Shown here one piece after another: positions 1 through 12,489 of a stretch of 64,000 nucleotides of DNA. Within the stretch, counting starts at the first letter, position 1. Each line of letters starts with the position of its first letter. This DNA comes from Branchinecta lynchi (Eukaryota; Arthropoda; Branchiopoda; Anostraca; Branchinectidae). The position numbers and the translations under genes were made by a program. Below the pieces are notes generated by a model. It searched no databases and was not told the DNA's origin. It was given only the letters and a program-made list of their open reading frames with translations. The stretch lies in the NCBI GenBank assembly GCA_023053575.1, contig JAKZAP010000001.1, positions 31,328,533 through 31,392,532 of the forward strand, in the 5' to 3' direction.

Positions 1-1026
1 ATTGACAACTATACGATTTCATTCAAAACGTCTACATTTGGGATACAACTTATTATTGTTGGTCCAAATGTATATCATTATCTCGGGTAGTTGTCTAAAT
101 GTTTCATTATCTATCCTATTAAAACTCTTTTCTTTCATCACGATGAACCTGCCAGCCTTGGAGATTACATGAATATTTTTGTGTGAAAAAAATAAGAAGT
201 AAATGTTACTTCCCACTTCTCCAGAGACGGATATTCTACCTGACTTTCTAAGCCTAGAGTAAAAACATTTGGAAACTTGTCCCTTCCTTCTTTAAACTTG
301 TAGTATTCAGTCCAAATCGGTCCTTTTCTGCCTGATTGAACATCACTTCTATCATCTCACTGTACTTTAGCCCCTTATCTCGTCTTCTAAACTAGTGGTA
401 GCTGCGATTTAATTGTAGAGCATACGGCAAAATGTCGGCCTTTTTCTGTTTAATTTGAATTCGGCGCACTTTCTTGACACGGAGAACGGCGATCAGAAGA
501 ACCAGCGCCAATAATTACTCTGTGGTCGGGACAGGCGCCGAGTAAGCTCCACCCGCGATACTTGAGAATCGGGCGGAAAGACAGGTCGCATGATTCAAGT
601 CTTCTCGATTCTTCCCTTATTTATTCTTGTCCTTACTCAGCTCTCATAAGAATATTTTCTTACCAGCTTCAATGCTCTGGTGATGTCTCCCTTCCGGGCC
701 ATTAGGAACGGCCTGAGGAACTCGTTGGAAGAAAAACGCTCAGGAATAATATCTGAAAATTATAAATCTTCTGTACCTATGAATTTAAATGACGAGGGAT
801 CTCTAATAAACTGTGGGCGATCCAAGAGCCCTGAAACAACGTGAACGTCGGCAGGGAATCGGCATTGAGGTTTGGTGGTTATATCATATTATATTATATA
901 TTGTACAGGTGGGTTGTATTAGGATACATTATATTTTGTTAGATTTTCTTTAGATTTATAGGTTACGTAGTTGTTGTCGTTAAGGTAAAATTATTAGCTA
1001 GCACTGCAAGTGGGAATTTTCTTTCC
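1..1026. other. No gene seen
   Basis: A-T rich sequence. No reading frame resembles a known protein family and no splice-bounded exon could be supported. A short AT-rich run lies near 880-905. Confidence 0.5.
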
Positions 1027-1031
1027 CCACA

Positions 1032-1075
1032 GTGCTTGTCTAACAAATTTGTATACAAATTTGTTAGACAAGCAC
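1032..1075. repeat. 44-bp perfect palindrome
   Basis: Starts GTGCTTGTCTAACAAATTTG, centred on GTATAC at 1053/1054, and reads identically on both strands. It may be the fused ends of a foldback element. Confidence 0.9.
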
Positions 1076-1092
1076 AGTGCACAAATTAAACA

Positions 1093-1362
1093 AGACAAAG
1101 GGTTTCGATGGGATCCCAAATTCAATATCTGATCCGGACAGTTGGGTCTTGTACATATCCTGTCTTAACCAGATTGCTTAAGAATTTGACTATTAAAGTT
1201 TCGAAATAGATCCGGGTCAATGGCTAACCATCTGAGAAAACCAAGTTTGGATATGGATTCAGCATGTGTGTTTACCCTAATACGTCTTATCTACTTCGAC
1301 GAATTGACGAAAACATCCTGCCGGATTCCGGTCAAACTACTTGTCCGGCAAAACTATATAGC
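1093..1362 (-). repeat. Family B repeat, truncated copy
   Basis: Begins CAAGACAAAGGGTTTCGATG, then GGGATCCCAAA, and contains one CCGGATTCCGG unit and TACTTGTCCGGCAAAA. This is the same order as the fuller copies at 17187 and 36106. Confidence 0.75.
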
Positions 1363-2969
1363 TCAACAAGAGCTATGAGCTCATATGGCACTTCTTACGA
1401 GTAGGTGGTGTGAGAAACGATAGAGTAAATCTGAGCATTTTTCAGGAAATTCCGGTACCCCTTCCAACCGTGCTCGGATCCGGTCCGCACCCTAACTATG
1501 CGAGCTACAACATTTTCGGGACTCCCCCTCCGACTCCGCCAACTGTGGCCGAATACTTGCCACATCAAAAATACTTAGAGAGTCTTTTTTTTCAACCAAA
1601 ACAGAGAGTGAACTGGGAGTGGAATTTATTTTCATGAAATGTTCACTTTTGGTCGGAATCACCTCTGTAAAAACGACACAGCTTAATTTTACTTTCATGA
1701 AAGAAAACTTGAAATAGTCACTTCTGGTCGGAATCCCTGCTGCAAAAATTACACATTTGGTCATTTTCTGAAACAGAGTGATTTTTATGTCCTACGTAGG
1801 ACAACAGTGACAAAAACAAAATAGAATGACAATTCACACTATCGTGCAACATGTGGCAACCCTGAATACGACTCGGACACATAAATTTCGCATCTCTAAC
1901 ATCTCCTCTCCCGTCCACCAGGTTTAATTCGAATCGGAGCATATCTTCAAATTTCCGATTCCTGCTTCATCGTCCTCTTACTTTTGGTCGGATCCAGTTC
2001 GGACGCCAAATGACAAATCTAGGACGCATAAACTTGGTACTGTCCAACTTGCATCTCATTCGGCCTATCCGTTTGTTTTTTCTCAATGTTACAAAGTTTT
2101 ATGACCCCCCCCCCCAACTCCCCCAACCATGGCCGCATGGGGTTCGAGCACATGCTTTTATATCTAGGTCGTCAGTGCTTATCACCGATAAAGTTTTTAG
2201 TTGAATCGAACCATTTTCTCGCAACCTACGGAAGTCAGTCATTTCCGGTTCCCCCTCCCTCAACTCCCCGAAAAATCGTCTGATCCAGGAAGGGAAGTCT
2301 TCCTAGGGCATTTTGTCGGTTTGGTCGGATCACTAATATGTCTGCCAAATTTTATCGTCCTTACCGCATCTGGAAGTATCCTAACTCGCGATCACCGGAA
2401 TTCCAGGAAACCCCCTCCAAATCGCCCCACAGAGCCCCGATAAGATCTTGTTCTATAAAATTACGTATCTAGGACTAGTGCTTGTTCTTCCCACCATGTT
2501 TCATCATGATCCATCCGCTCTAAGCGTTTTGAAAGATTTCCGGTTCCCCTCTCCAACTCCCCCCAATGTTACCGGATCCGGTCCGGAGTTAAAATGGGAC
2601 GTTCGAGGCACGAGATGTTTCTAAATATCGAGTTTCATTTAAACCCCATCACCCGTTCAATAGCTGAGCCTTCCACTAGATTCCGGGTTCCCCATCCCTC
2701 CACTCCCCCCTCCGATGGTCGGATCGGGGAAACTACATTGTCAAGTCAATCTATTTGGGTCCCTGACATTCCTGGCAAGCTTCATCGTCCTAGCACATCA
2801 AGAAGTACTGAACTCGCCGGATCACTAGAAATTCGGACCCCCCCCCCACCAACTCCCCCGCAGTAACCGGATCCGGTCCGTTTGTGTCATTCACTTATCT
2901 AGGACTTGTGCTTGTTCTTTCCACCAAGTTTCATCCTGGACCCTCCATTCTAAGCGTTTCCCAAGATTT

Positions 2970-3293
2970 TTTATTCAAACAATGTTTACAACGGATACGT
3001 CAGCTATGATTCTTCATCAGCGATATTTCGGCCCTTCTTGGCAAGGGTCCTCGTCAGGCTGTCAATCCTCTGGTTCAACTTCGGGGAAGGAAACAAACCT
3101 GTTAGAGACCTGTCAATCCACTGGTTCAACTTCGGGGAAGGAAACAAACAGGTTTGTTTCCTTCCCAGAAGTTGAACCAGAGGATTGACAGCCTGACGAG
3201 GACCCTTGCCAAGAAGGGCCGAAATATCGCTGATGAAGAACCATAGCTGACGTATCCGTTGTAAACATTGTTTGAATAAATGTTTCAAAGTCA
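2970..3293. mobile_element. Penelope-like foldback insertion with 14-bp target duplication
   Basis: Two arms of about 150 bp (from 2971 and to 3280) are inverted copies of one sequence containing the CTGACGA-stem-GAAATATC motif. An internal tandem copy of GGTTCAACTTCGGGGAAGG lies between them. GTTTCCCAAGATTT occurs at 2956-2969 and again at 3294-3307, a 14-bp target duplication inside family A. Inverted, truncated pairs with variable duplications are usual for Penelope-like retroelements. Confidence 0.75.
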
Positions 3294-3343
3294 GTTTCCC
3301 AAGATTTCCGGCTACCCCCTCCAGCTCCCCCCAATGTCACTGG

Positions 3344-4707
3344 CAGGGGCGTCACTAGCCTTTTACCTTTGGGGGGGGGGAGAAGTCCGGTTTGTGCCGA
3401 GGGACTCAAAAATGTGCCGACATACACGTTCCGCCAGCACAGAACAGAACCGGGGTAAAAGTAAAACTAACTGTAGCATCAGTTGAGATTATTCCTTTGA
3501 TGTAGTTTCGTATTTTAAAGTTCACATATTTGGCTTTTCATTTTAGCCTTCGCTAAAAAGCGGAGCTTCCAACGACTGTACCAAGAACAAGTTAAACTAA
3601 GCGCCGCAGGCGAAAATTTTTAAATCAGCCTTTTTTCCGGAAAAATTTAGCTATACCTACCATACAAGTTCTAGCGTTTACCGTGTTTCAGCGAATTTCA
3701 TTCCTAAAACACCAAACTAAATGAAACACTGTTCTTCTAAATAAAGAATGCTACAAAATGCGCCGCAGGCGAAATTTTGTGTAAACTAACTGTAACGCAT
3801 CAATTGAGGTTATTCCTTCGGTATAATTTCGTATTTTAAAGTTCACATATTTGGCTTTTCATTTTAACTTTCGCTGAAAAATGAAGCTTCCGACGACTGT
3901 ACCCAGAACAAGTTGACCTAAGCAGCGCCGGCAATTTTTTTTAAAATCTGTATTACAAGAATACCGACGACCGACAAAAACATTCAGAATTCGATTTCTT
4001 CTGTGTTTCGCCGGACAAGATTGTAAAGAGCTTTATTTTTACGCGTAAATAGAAGCCGATGTACCGACGAGACTTGAACTTTCGGCATGCGCCGATAAAA
4101 AGTTAAAGAATTTGATTTTTTTTTTTTTTTTTTTTTAAAGAATCCGATGTTCCGACGAGAATACCGACGCCCGTTAGAACCATCGAGCATTTGATTTGTT
4201 CTGTTTTTGCTCGACTAGACTGTACAGTACATGATTTCATACGTGTAAAAATAACCCCTTGTTCCGATGAAACTTAAACTTACCGGGTGCGCCAGACAAA
4301 GTTTTCAAAATTTGATTTCTTACGTGTAAGTAGATCCCGATGTGCCGACGAGTCGACCGACTTCCAACAAAAGAATAAAAAAACTATTTCTTCTGGATTT
4401 CTTATGTATAAAAAGAACCCGATGTGCCGACGAGAATACCGAGGCACGACAAACCGTGCCGAATTCGATTTCTTCAGTATTTTGCCCGACAAACATTTGC
4501 AGGATTTTATTTCTTGCATATAAAAACACCCGATGCGCCGACGAGTCGACCGATGCCTGACAAAAATCATACAAAATTTTATTTCTTCTGTGTTTACAAA
4601 CAAGTGAAAGTTCACAAACAAGTGAACTTTCGCCGGGCTTCGCCCGACGAAAGTACTTTCTTAGGACCTTTGGGGGGGGAGTCCCCCCCCCCATAGTGAC
4701 GCCCCTG
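3344..4707. mobile_element. Non-autonomous hAT-type transposon (family C) with 8-bp target duplication
   Basis: Terminal inverted repeats CAGGGGCGTCACTA and its complement at 4694-4707. The 8-bp duplication GTCACTGG lies at 3336-3343 and 4708-4715. No transposase is encoded. The right half has about six tandem units of roughly 100 bp with GCCGACGAG, YCGACAAA and TTTATTTCTT. The element interrupts family A at AATGTCAC/TGGATCC. Confidence 0.9.
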
Positions 4708-5295
4708 GTCACTGGATCCGGTCCAGAGTGTCTGAGATACGAGGTCTTTCTATATATCAAGTTTCGTTTATGTCCGATCCGTTCGTAAGTTAAAAATAGC
4801 TAACTTTTCTGGATTCCCCCTACCTCCAAGCTCTACCCCCCCCCACCGCATCCCCCAGATGTTCGGATCGGGGAAACTACACTTGTCAAATCAATCTGTT
4901 CGGGTCTTTAACAAGTGAGCGGATCCGGTCCGGTAATGTCAATCACACATCTAGCACTTGTGCTTGTTCTTTCGACCAAGTTTCATCCCGATCTCTACAC
5001 TTTCAGTGTTTCCCAACATTCCCCATTCTCCCCCCTCCAACCCCCTCCCACCAATGTCACCGGATCCGATCCGGATTTAAAATGAGACGTCTGAGACGCG
5101 ACATCGACTTGAACTTGGGGCTGGCTAACCGCTAATCTGCCGTCGAGGACTGAAAAATATAATAAAAGGTATCCCCGTATTATCCTTGGCGACAAAATAA
5201 TTATCGGCACTATATTTGACATCCCTGACTGACAGAAGACGCGCACTAACCATGAAATTTGGTCTTGAATCCGAGCAACAATGAATTGTTCTGCC

Positions 5296-5436
5296 AAACT
5301 TTACACCAAAGTATCCATACTACGGTAAAATTATGAAGAGCCTAGGGCACATTCATTTGAGCGATTTTTTCCGAACATTAGTGCCGTATTTTATTTAGTC
5401 TGATAACGACAAGCCCTGAATATCGTTAAAAATTTC
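5296..5436. other. Short spacer, nothing recognised
   Basis: About 140 bp between two oppositely oriented family A blocks. Confidence 0.4.
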
Positions 5437-7322
5437 TTGTTCGTGTTTATGGCACTTGCCCTTCAGCCAAATGCCATTTTCGCAATTTATATCCGTCCGT
5501 CGGTCTATTGGTCCCGGTTTTGCTAGTTTGGGCACTTTTACATAAGCTAGGACGACGAGAATTGGCAGATTTCCGAGACCCGATAAGATTAAGTTGGAAA
5601 TAGTCACTCCCCCGATCTGAGCATCGGAGGGGGGGGGGGGGGGAATCTTTGGTATTTACAATACTTGAGCGGGTGGTCGGATCTTCATGAAACTTGATAT
5701 CTGGAAAGACGTCTTGTCTCAGTCGACCCACATAAATCCAGACCGTGACTACGGGGGGAGTTGAAGGGGGGAACCGGAAATCTTGGGAAACTCTACTAGT
5801 GAAGGGATCGGGATGAGACTTGGTGGAAAGCAGAAACACAAGTCCTAGGTACATCACAGACATAAATGAACCGGATTCAAGCAACAGGGGGGGAGTGGGG
5901 GCGGAATTCTGATGATCCAGAGAGTTCGGTACTTCCCGATGTACTTGGACGATGAAACTGGGCTGGTATATCAGGGACTCCAATAGACTGACATGACAAT
6001 AGTCGTTTACCTGATCCGATTATCGTGGGGGAAGTGGAGGAATGGGAAATCCGGAATCTTGCGGCATTCATAATTTTTGATTTGAATGAAACTTGGCAAG
6101 TGGAAAAGGTGTCGTCTCAGATGTTCCATGTCAAGTCCGGACCGGATCTAAAACTTGTGGGGGGGATTTGAAGGGGGGCATACCGGCACTTTCGTGAAAC
6201 GCTTAGCGTCGAGGGATTGGGATGGAATTTGATGGGGAAAACGAGCACAAGCCCTAGATAATTCTTGAATGAAAAATGAAAAATACTTCCAGATGTGCTG
6301 GCATTAGTGTCAATGTGGTGCCACTAATGCCAATGTGGCAGGCATTAGTGGCCCGACCAAATAGGATTAAGGACCTAACACAATACTCTAGGAAAACTTC
6401 CGTTCCTGGATCTGACCATTTTTGGGGGAGGTGAGGAAAGGGGAATCCGGAAATACTGACTTCAGTAGTTCGCGAACAGGTGGTCCGATTCGAGTATAAC
6501 TTTACGGGTGATAATAACTAATGACCTGGATATGCAAAATATGTCTCCGAGCCACAAGCGGCAACAGCTGGGGGGCTGGAGGGGGGGGGGGATCAGGAAA
6601 CTTTGTGAAATGCACAAAAACCAAACGAAATGGCCTAGTGGGATGCAAGGTGAACAGTAACGAATTATGCGGCCTACTTTGTTATTCGGGATCCAGAGCG
6701 GATGCGGCCACGGTAGAGGAGGATGAAGCGGAAACCGGAAGTTTCCAGACATGCTCCGATTCGAGTTAAACTTTAAGGACGAGAAGAGAAGATGTCAGAG
6801 ATGCGAAGTTTATGTGTCCTAGTCGTACTCGGCTACAGTGGGAGGAGTTGGAGGGGGACATTTTGTGGCTCGTGTAGGGGTCAAATGAGTGGAGTTATTT
6901 GAATGAAGCTTGGAAGGTAGAGAGAACATGTGCCCTAGATGAGGGGATCCGAGCACGGGGGGGGGGGATACCGGAGTTTTCCGAAGACTCAAGTGAAACT
7001 TGATAGCCAGTTGAAGAAGGTGCTTTAGATAATCTGTTTATGTGGCTGAACCAGATTCGACCGTGTAGGGGGAGTTTGAGGGGACGGGTACTGCAAACAG
7101 TATGGCACTCGTAGGGATCAACATCAAACTAGTATGATGAAACCTTTGACCTAGATGATCCGAGATGATGCCGGAGATGCTCAGGCTCGCGTGAAACTAG
7201 ATATCCTATTTCTAGGTGCGATCCTAGGGGGTTGAAGGGGATATTTTGTGACGTTCTCATCTGCTTCCTTGTACCATCTACTCGAAAGAAGTGCCATGTG
7301 AGCTCGTAGCTCTTGTTATTCT
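5437..7322 (+). repeat. Family A repeat block, forward
   Basis: Begins with the hairpin TTTATGGCACTTGCCCTTC and a TCCGTCGGTCTATTGGTCCC stretch. It runs through G-run modules and ends with AAGTGCCATGTGAGCTCG and TAGCTCTTGTT near 7322. This gives both presumed termini of the family in one copy. Confidence 0.8.
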
Positions 7323-7504
7323 AGAGTATGGTTTGATGGCCGTACGTCACGTACAACGTTAGAATTGCCATGCATTTATATCATGCTGAATAAGTATGAA
7401 CAGAGTCTGAATTGGATTGAATTTCCGCCAAGCAAACCCTTCCGGATTTCTATGCTAACAACAGCTAATTTTGGAATTCCTCAAAACCTATACTAGGTGT
7501 TCTT

Positions 7505-7735
7505 AAGTCCGGTCTTCATCTCCCGGAACTTCCGGAATCTGGGCTTCCAGATTATTCTTTGACGTCATCTGTAAATTGCATCTGGAATATGAACCGGTCC
7601 AAACGTATATCAAAATAATCCGGAGAAACGGGGCTTTTGAACTTCCAGATTTGCGGAATTTTTAAGTCTCAATTAAAAACAAATCTCGAAAAATCTGGGA
7701 ACCCAGATTCCGGAAGGTGAAGACTCACCTTTAGC
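7505..7735. mobile_element. Inverted-repeat element (MITE-like)
   Basis: The left arm GGAACTTCCGGAATCTGGG near 7523 is matched by CCCAGATTCCGGAAGGTG near 7705 in inverted orientation, with about 45-bp arms. Nothing is coded inside. Confidence 0.65.
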
Positions 7736-9222
7736 GTACATTTGCATATCTCGCGCGTCTCTCAAATGGGTTGATTATACCATTTCTCCGCATTCCATAT
7801 AGGAAGAAGATATTTTAGACCCGATTAGTCCCTTTTCTTTTTTTAATGTTTATTTTTGATTTTGTGCATTTACTCTATTGAAAGCTCAGTGTATTTTTCT
7901 ATCTTTTTCTTTGTCTGTACTGCACTATTTTCCTCTTCTTAAGTGCGTAAATGAAATTTCACCGTTATATAGCACCCTTCCAAATTACGGAATCTAGACG
8001 GTTCAACAACTCGGACTTCGAGTCTTTGGAACTCTGGAAGGTAAAGCCTAGCCTAAGTCAAATTGGATTACTGGATACACAGAAAACCAAATGGTTTTCT
8101 GTGTGGCTATGGCTATGCGTAAAGTTTAAGTTAACGTTACTTACCACGGGCCGCTAACCGAAACTCCTGTATCCCATCCATTGTTCGATGAGGGTCGCAG
8201 GCAGAGTCACTGACTTGACAGCTCTCGCCAGTGTTGACCTCGAAGTGCGAAAGAAATGAGTACGAGCACGTGTCACTTAGAATTGCGTAACGTCTGTTTG
8301 TCTGCAAAAAATACAGCACCCATTGTGCAATCTGATGTACTCAGAACTGTGTTTCTGCACGCTGTGCACGAGATTTAAAGAATACGAGTTTGACTTTACG
8401 TCCTCTGAATCAAAGGCCTTGGAAGCCAATGTGGTGTTAAGTCCAGTGCTCCTATTTGGGTTAACTCCAGAAGACTGCATAACCGGTATGTATTATCAAC
8501 ACTCTGAGCTTTGCCGGTCTGTAATACTACGAGCTCTCGCTGTCCGTTTTGACTCGCTGTATAACGTTTTTGTGCGTATTTTAATCATCTGAAAACAATA
8601 ATGAACTTGAAACGAAAACTTACTTGTGTAAGGAAGCTGAAAGCCGAGCTACTTTTAAGCGGAAACAGCAAATTTTGTAGGAAGAAATTAAGGTTCAGGT
8701 TTCAAACAATTAACAAATTTAAAGAATCCCAAACTACTTACCAAATAAACACTAGCCCTTTCGGTTACGTCCGGCCAACAAATAGCTTATGACCAGCTCG
8801 GGAAATTTGTGAACCCAGCCCACGATAAACGACCAAGCATGCCTCCAGCCTCCTAGCAAATCGGAAATAAATCAAACTGACAGATCTCCAAACGTGATTT
8901 AACTCCTATACCTGCTTCAGATTTCAGACCAACAAGGTGCCAACAGATACGTGTAAAACATGCTCCAGTTCTATCATGATAAGAAAATGGCACAGGCAAA
9001 TAAACTGAACACACGCTACTGCAGAATTTTGTTGCGTAATTCAATATGTTCGCAGTTAATTCCGTGAGAATGTAGAAGCAAAACCTGTAGCGGTTGTGGC
9101 CAATGACACTTGCTGTCGTCCAAGATTTAATTGCTATTTTTTGCTTGTGTTAGAAGAATTCAATCGGATTTGCAGTCAATCCAACATGGGAAGTTAAAAA
9201 ATAGAATTACAGTAGAATTAAG
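7736..9222. other. No gene recognised
   Basis: Several open frames of 60-90 codons on both strands (for example 7951-8157 and 8323-8592), none with a recognisable domain. The region is less repetitive than its flanks, so an unrecognised exon cannot be excluded. Confidence 0.4.
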
Positions 9223-9389
9223 CAGGCCCGTATCCAGGAATTTATTTCGGCGGGGGTTTTGCCTTCCGAGGGGGGGGGGGGTATGCCTGCCCCTCGGACA
9301 AAAAAGTACAAAAAATACATAAATCAGAGGGAAAAGCCTATAAAAATTATTATTTTTGTATGTTTCGGGGGGGGGGGGGGGCTGGCCTG
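9223..9389. mobile_element. Degenerate short hAT-like MITE
   Basis: Starts CAGGCCCGTATCCAGGAATT, a terminus widespread in invertebrate hAT-type MITEs. It has a long G run at each side and ends in GGCTGGCCTG. No clear 8-bp duplication remains, so the right border is approximate. Confidence 0.5.
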
Positions 9390-9789
9390 CCAAAGAGGCC
9401 CAGAGCTAACCAGGTAAAATAGAAAAATATCCGAAAAAAAAACAGTTTATCATGAGAATTGTATCAGTTGACCGTAGCTGGCCATATTAACGACCAATGT
9501 CACTCATGAAAATTGAATTGTTCGAGGGTAGAATGTCTTCAAGGCGCGTTTGAGCCTTCGGTCAGTTGTGTGCCTGAAAACAATATGAAGAGAGACGTTA
9601 CCTTCGTAACAAGGTGTCGAGTATCACTTTATGATTTATTACTGGATAGCTGAGGGCCCTCTTTGAAATTCAACTGGGGCACCAAGCTGAAGGAGCACAC
9701 AATATTTGAGTAGGAAGGGGAGTGGGTCAGAAAACGCTCAAGGGGCTTTTCCGCTTAACCTCTTGTTCATTTTGTAAAACGGTAAGAAA
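9390..9789. other. No gene seen
   Basis: No domain-bearing frame or complete repeat could be recognised. Confidence 0.4.
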
Positions 9790-10240
9790 AGTTTTAAATC
9801 TACATTTAACCAGGGACCCATACATTTCCTGTAATGACTCGCCATTCAGGGGGCTTGTCATTTCCTATGCTTCTGTGTTGCTATGTTACCCGAGCCTCAC
9901 CTAGTTTCCAAAAATTCCACTTGGGTCGAATCGGCGTTCTTGCTCAGATAGACTTAAATTTGTTGGCACAAGTCAGGACTATTCAGCATGCCACCCGGTA
10001 CCTAAGCTAGGACAAAATATCCAGGATACTCTTCCATTACAGATAAATATTCCTAGTTCAGCACAACAGCTGCGAAAAATTTGTCTATCTGGATAGCCTG
10101 GTATTTTATCCCGTGGGTATTTCTCGAACTATCTGACGCTCGGTCAAGAGCGCATTAGAAATCTCTTACTGACAAGCCCCCTGATTGGCGAGTCATTACA
10201 GGAAATTTATGGGTCCCTGGTTTAACGTGGGTTGCAGCAA
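9790..10240. mobile_element. Element with about 70-bp terminal inverted repeats
   Basis: AACCAGGGACCCATACATTT at about 9808 onward is repeated inverted at 10169-10236, including CAGGGGGCTTGTCA. Roughly 300 bp of unrecognised sequence separates the arms. Confidence 0.7.
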
Positions 10241-10740
10241 AGGCTACTCTGTTTCCGGTCTCTTTTGGATGGTCATTGTGTTTGGAGAGGGTCGAGTTGA
10301 AGCACCGTCGTGTTAGCTACCAGTTTTCATTTAGATTTGAGACTGTTTGAAGCGTATCGAAGCAAAACTTCATGAGCTGATGATAAGTGGATAATTTCTG
10401 ATCCAAAAACGCACTCTGATCTTAATGAATTACAAAATTTTCTTCTGCGGCGCCTTTTGTAGTACGTTCTGTTTACTTTGAGGCCTGGGATCACAATTTC
10501 GGGTATGTGCCATTTTAAAACCTAAAATTTGTTCGGGAAGTAGGTTTTTTTTAGGAATCATGCAGATTAAAAAAGTAAATTCCATGTGGCAATATCGGCA
10601 TTTTCTTGCTACATAGTCATTAGAAACTACCGAGGTGGCTTGCTTTTCAGCGAGTTCCCGTTATTAGGCATGGCATGACCTTTACCTTTCACAAACTGAT
10701 TTCTTGAAATTCGTTTAGTTTTTAGGATGTGGTGCAGTAG
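10241..10740. other. No gene seen
   Basis: Noncoding spacer; nothing recognisable on either strand. Confidence 0.4.
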
Positions 10741-11070
10741 TTTTTATGGCACTTGCCCTCCGGCCAAGTGCCATATAGCGATCGCAATTTCTGTCGGTCT
10801 GTCCGTCGGGCGGTCGGTCCAGATTTGTCTAGTTCGGGCACTTCTACACAAGCTAGGACGGTGAAACTTCGCAGGCATATCAGGGACCCGACCAGATCAA
10901 CTTACAAATAATCACTTCCCCCATCCGACTTTCCCCGGATCCGGGAGTCCGTAAACTATAAAGCAAAAGGGGAGTCAAAGGTAGCAAAAAGAGCGCTGCC
11001 CAAATACGGGATCGAACCACGGACCTCTCAGGCGCGAATGCAGTGCTCCACCACTGCGCCAAGGCTTGAT
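10741..11070 (-). repeat. Family A SINE-like copy with tRNA-derived head
   Basis: Read on the minus strand, a tRNA-like head carries A box TGGCGCAGTGG (11051-11061) and B box GGTTCGATCCC (11008-11018). Then comes the family A body, the CGACGGAC stretch and the terminal hairpin TATGGCACTTGGCCGGAGGG, ending in AAAAA. The internal Pol III promoter layout and A-run tail fit a SINE. The acceptor and T stems do not pair well, so it is not a functional tRNA. Confidence 0.7.
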
Positions 11071-11169
11071 GTATTCGGGAGCTGATGCGGGAATAGGTAT
11101 GGTTTAAAGATTAAAGTAGGACCAAGTGGTTTGAACGAAAGTGGTTAAACTAAACAAATCTCGTGAAAC

Positions 11170-12245
11170 GCTTCCACATAAGCTAGGACAATGAAACTTG
11201 GCAGGAATATCAGGGAACGGACCAGATTAACTTGGAAACAATCACTTCCCCTATCCGGTCATCGTGGGGAGAGTGGAGGGATGGGGAATCCGGAAACTAG
11301 AAACATGCATAACTTTGGAACGGGTAATCGGACATGCATGAAACTTGACAAGTGGGAAGAAGAAGTGTCTCAGATTTTCAGTTTCTAATCTGGCCCGAAT
11401 TCGAGAACTGGGCGTGGGGGTAGAGGGGGGGCCGGAAATCTTGTGAAACGCTTAGGGTGAGGGATCGGCATGGAACTTGAAGGGAAGAACGAGCATTAAC
11501 TCTAGATATTTTTATTGACAGAACAGGACCGGATCGTGTCGCAGTGGAGGGTGTCGGAGGGGCGTTCCTGGATTTCCGGTGATCATGAGTTAGGGCACTT
11601 TCAGATGCACGAGGACCATGAAACTTGGTAGACATATTAGGTACTCTCCCAGGTCGACTTGAAAAACAGTTCCTTCCCCGATACGATGATCTTGGGGAGT
11701 GGAGGGATAGAAAATCTAGGATCTAGTGAAATGCATAACTTTGGAACGGGTGATCGGACGTGAATGAAACTTGACAAGTGTCAAGAACTAGTGTCACAGT
11801 CCTCAGAAGATCAATTTCAAGTCCTGAACGAGAGTCGAGAGATCGGCATGGGACTTGGAGGAAAGAACAAGCATAAGCCGTAGCGACAATATTGACAAAA
11901 TCGGCCCGGATCATGTCACAGTGGGGGGAGTTGGAGAGGGTTTTCCACAATTACGGTGATCACGAGTTCGGGTACTTCCAAACGTGCTATGACCATGAAA
12001 CTTGGCAGGCTTGTTAGGGACTCAGATTAGCTTAAAAATAGTCCATCCCCCGATCCAATCATCGTTGTGGGAGAAACAGTTGTCAGTGAGTGGAATAACC
12101 ATTTCAGATTTACTAGATCAAGCCAATTTTCTGATGAAATGAATGCTAGAAGAGAGACCCAGCCTTGACAACTGCAGACCGTAGCTGACAAACATGAGAA
12201 CTGTTCTTACAAGTGCCATATACTCAGCTCTTGTTTGTTTACTGT
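11170..12245 (+). repeat. Family A repeat block, forward
   Basis: Modules with ATGAAACTTGGCAGG, ATGAAACTTGACAAGTG, GGGGGAGTTGGAGG and CTTGTGAAACGCTTAG. It ends in AAGTGCCATATACTCAGCTC and TTGTT near 12242, the family A terminus. Confidence 0.75.
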
Positions 12246-12489
12246 TTAAACAGTATAACTCTTCAGCCGTGCTGCATTTTTGACAAGAAGATTTACGGTA
12301 CTCCCCTCCCTGCCCAAGCACTTCAAACCGCCCCGGCTTAACGTGGCCCCAAAGGTGGCCCGGGACGCCACCACTGCCCCTCCTTTGATTTCAGCGAAAT
12401 ATCGCCTCTGCTTGCTGTTACTAAATTCAGCTACTAAATTCAGCTACTAGATTCCCAGCATGCACTTTAACTCCCACCATCGTGGTTGA

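Larger units (their letters stand above)
1364..5295 (-). repeat. Family A repeat block, reverse orientation, interrupted by two insertions
   Basis: Starts with the family A terminus AACAAGAGCTATGAGCTCAT and runs through many modules carrying CCGGATCCGGTCCG, runs of 6-12 C, CTCCAACTCCCCC and AAGTTTCAT. Insertions at 2970-3293 and 3344-4707 split it. The short open frames in either direction are by-products of biased composition, not genes. Confidence 0.8.

Noticed and set aside
5447..5983. Minus-strand frame of 178 codons
   Set aside because: It lies wholly in family A; similar Pro/Ser-rich frames arise in every copy from the C-run strand.
1364..7322. Helitron origin for family A
   Set aside because: There is a hairpin near one end, but no TC start or CTRR end and no A-T target signature.
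7951..8592. Open frames of 68 and 89 codons as possible exons
   Set aside because: No family resemblance and no convincing paired splice sites.
11008..11061. Functional tRNA gene
   Set aside because: A and B boxes are good, but the acceptor and T stems do not pair and the sequence continues into repeat; called a tRNA-derived SINE head.
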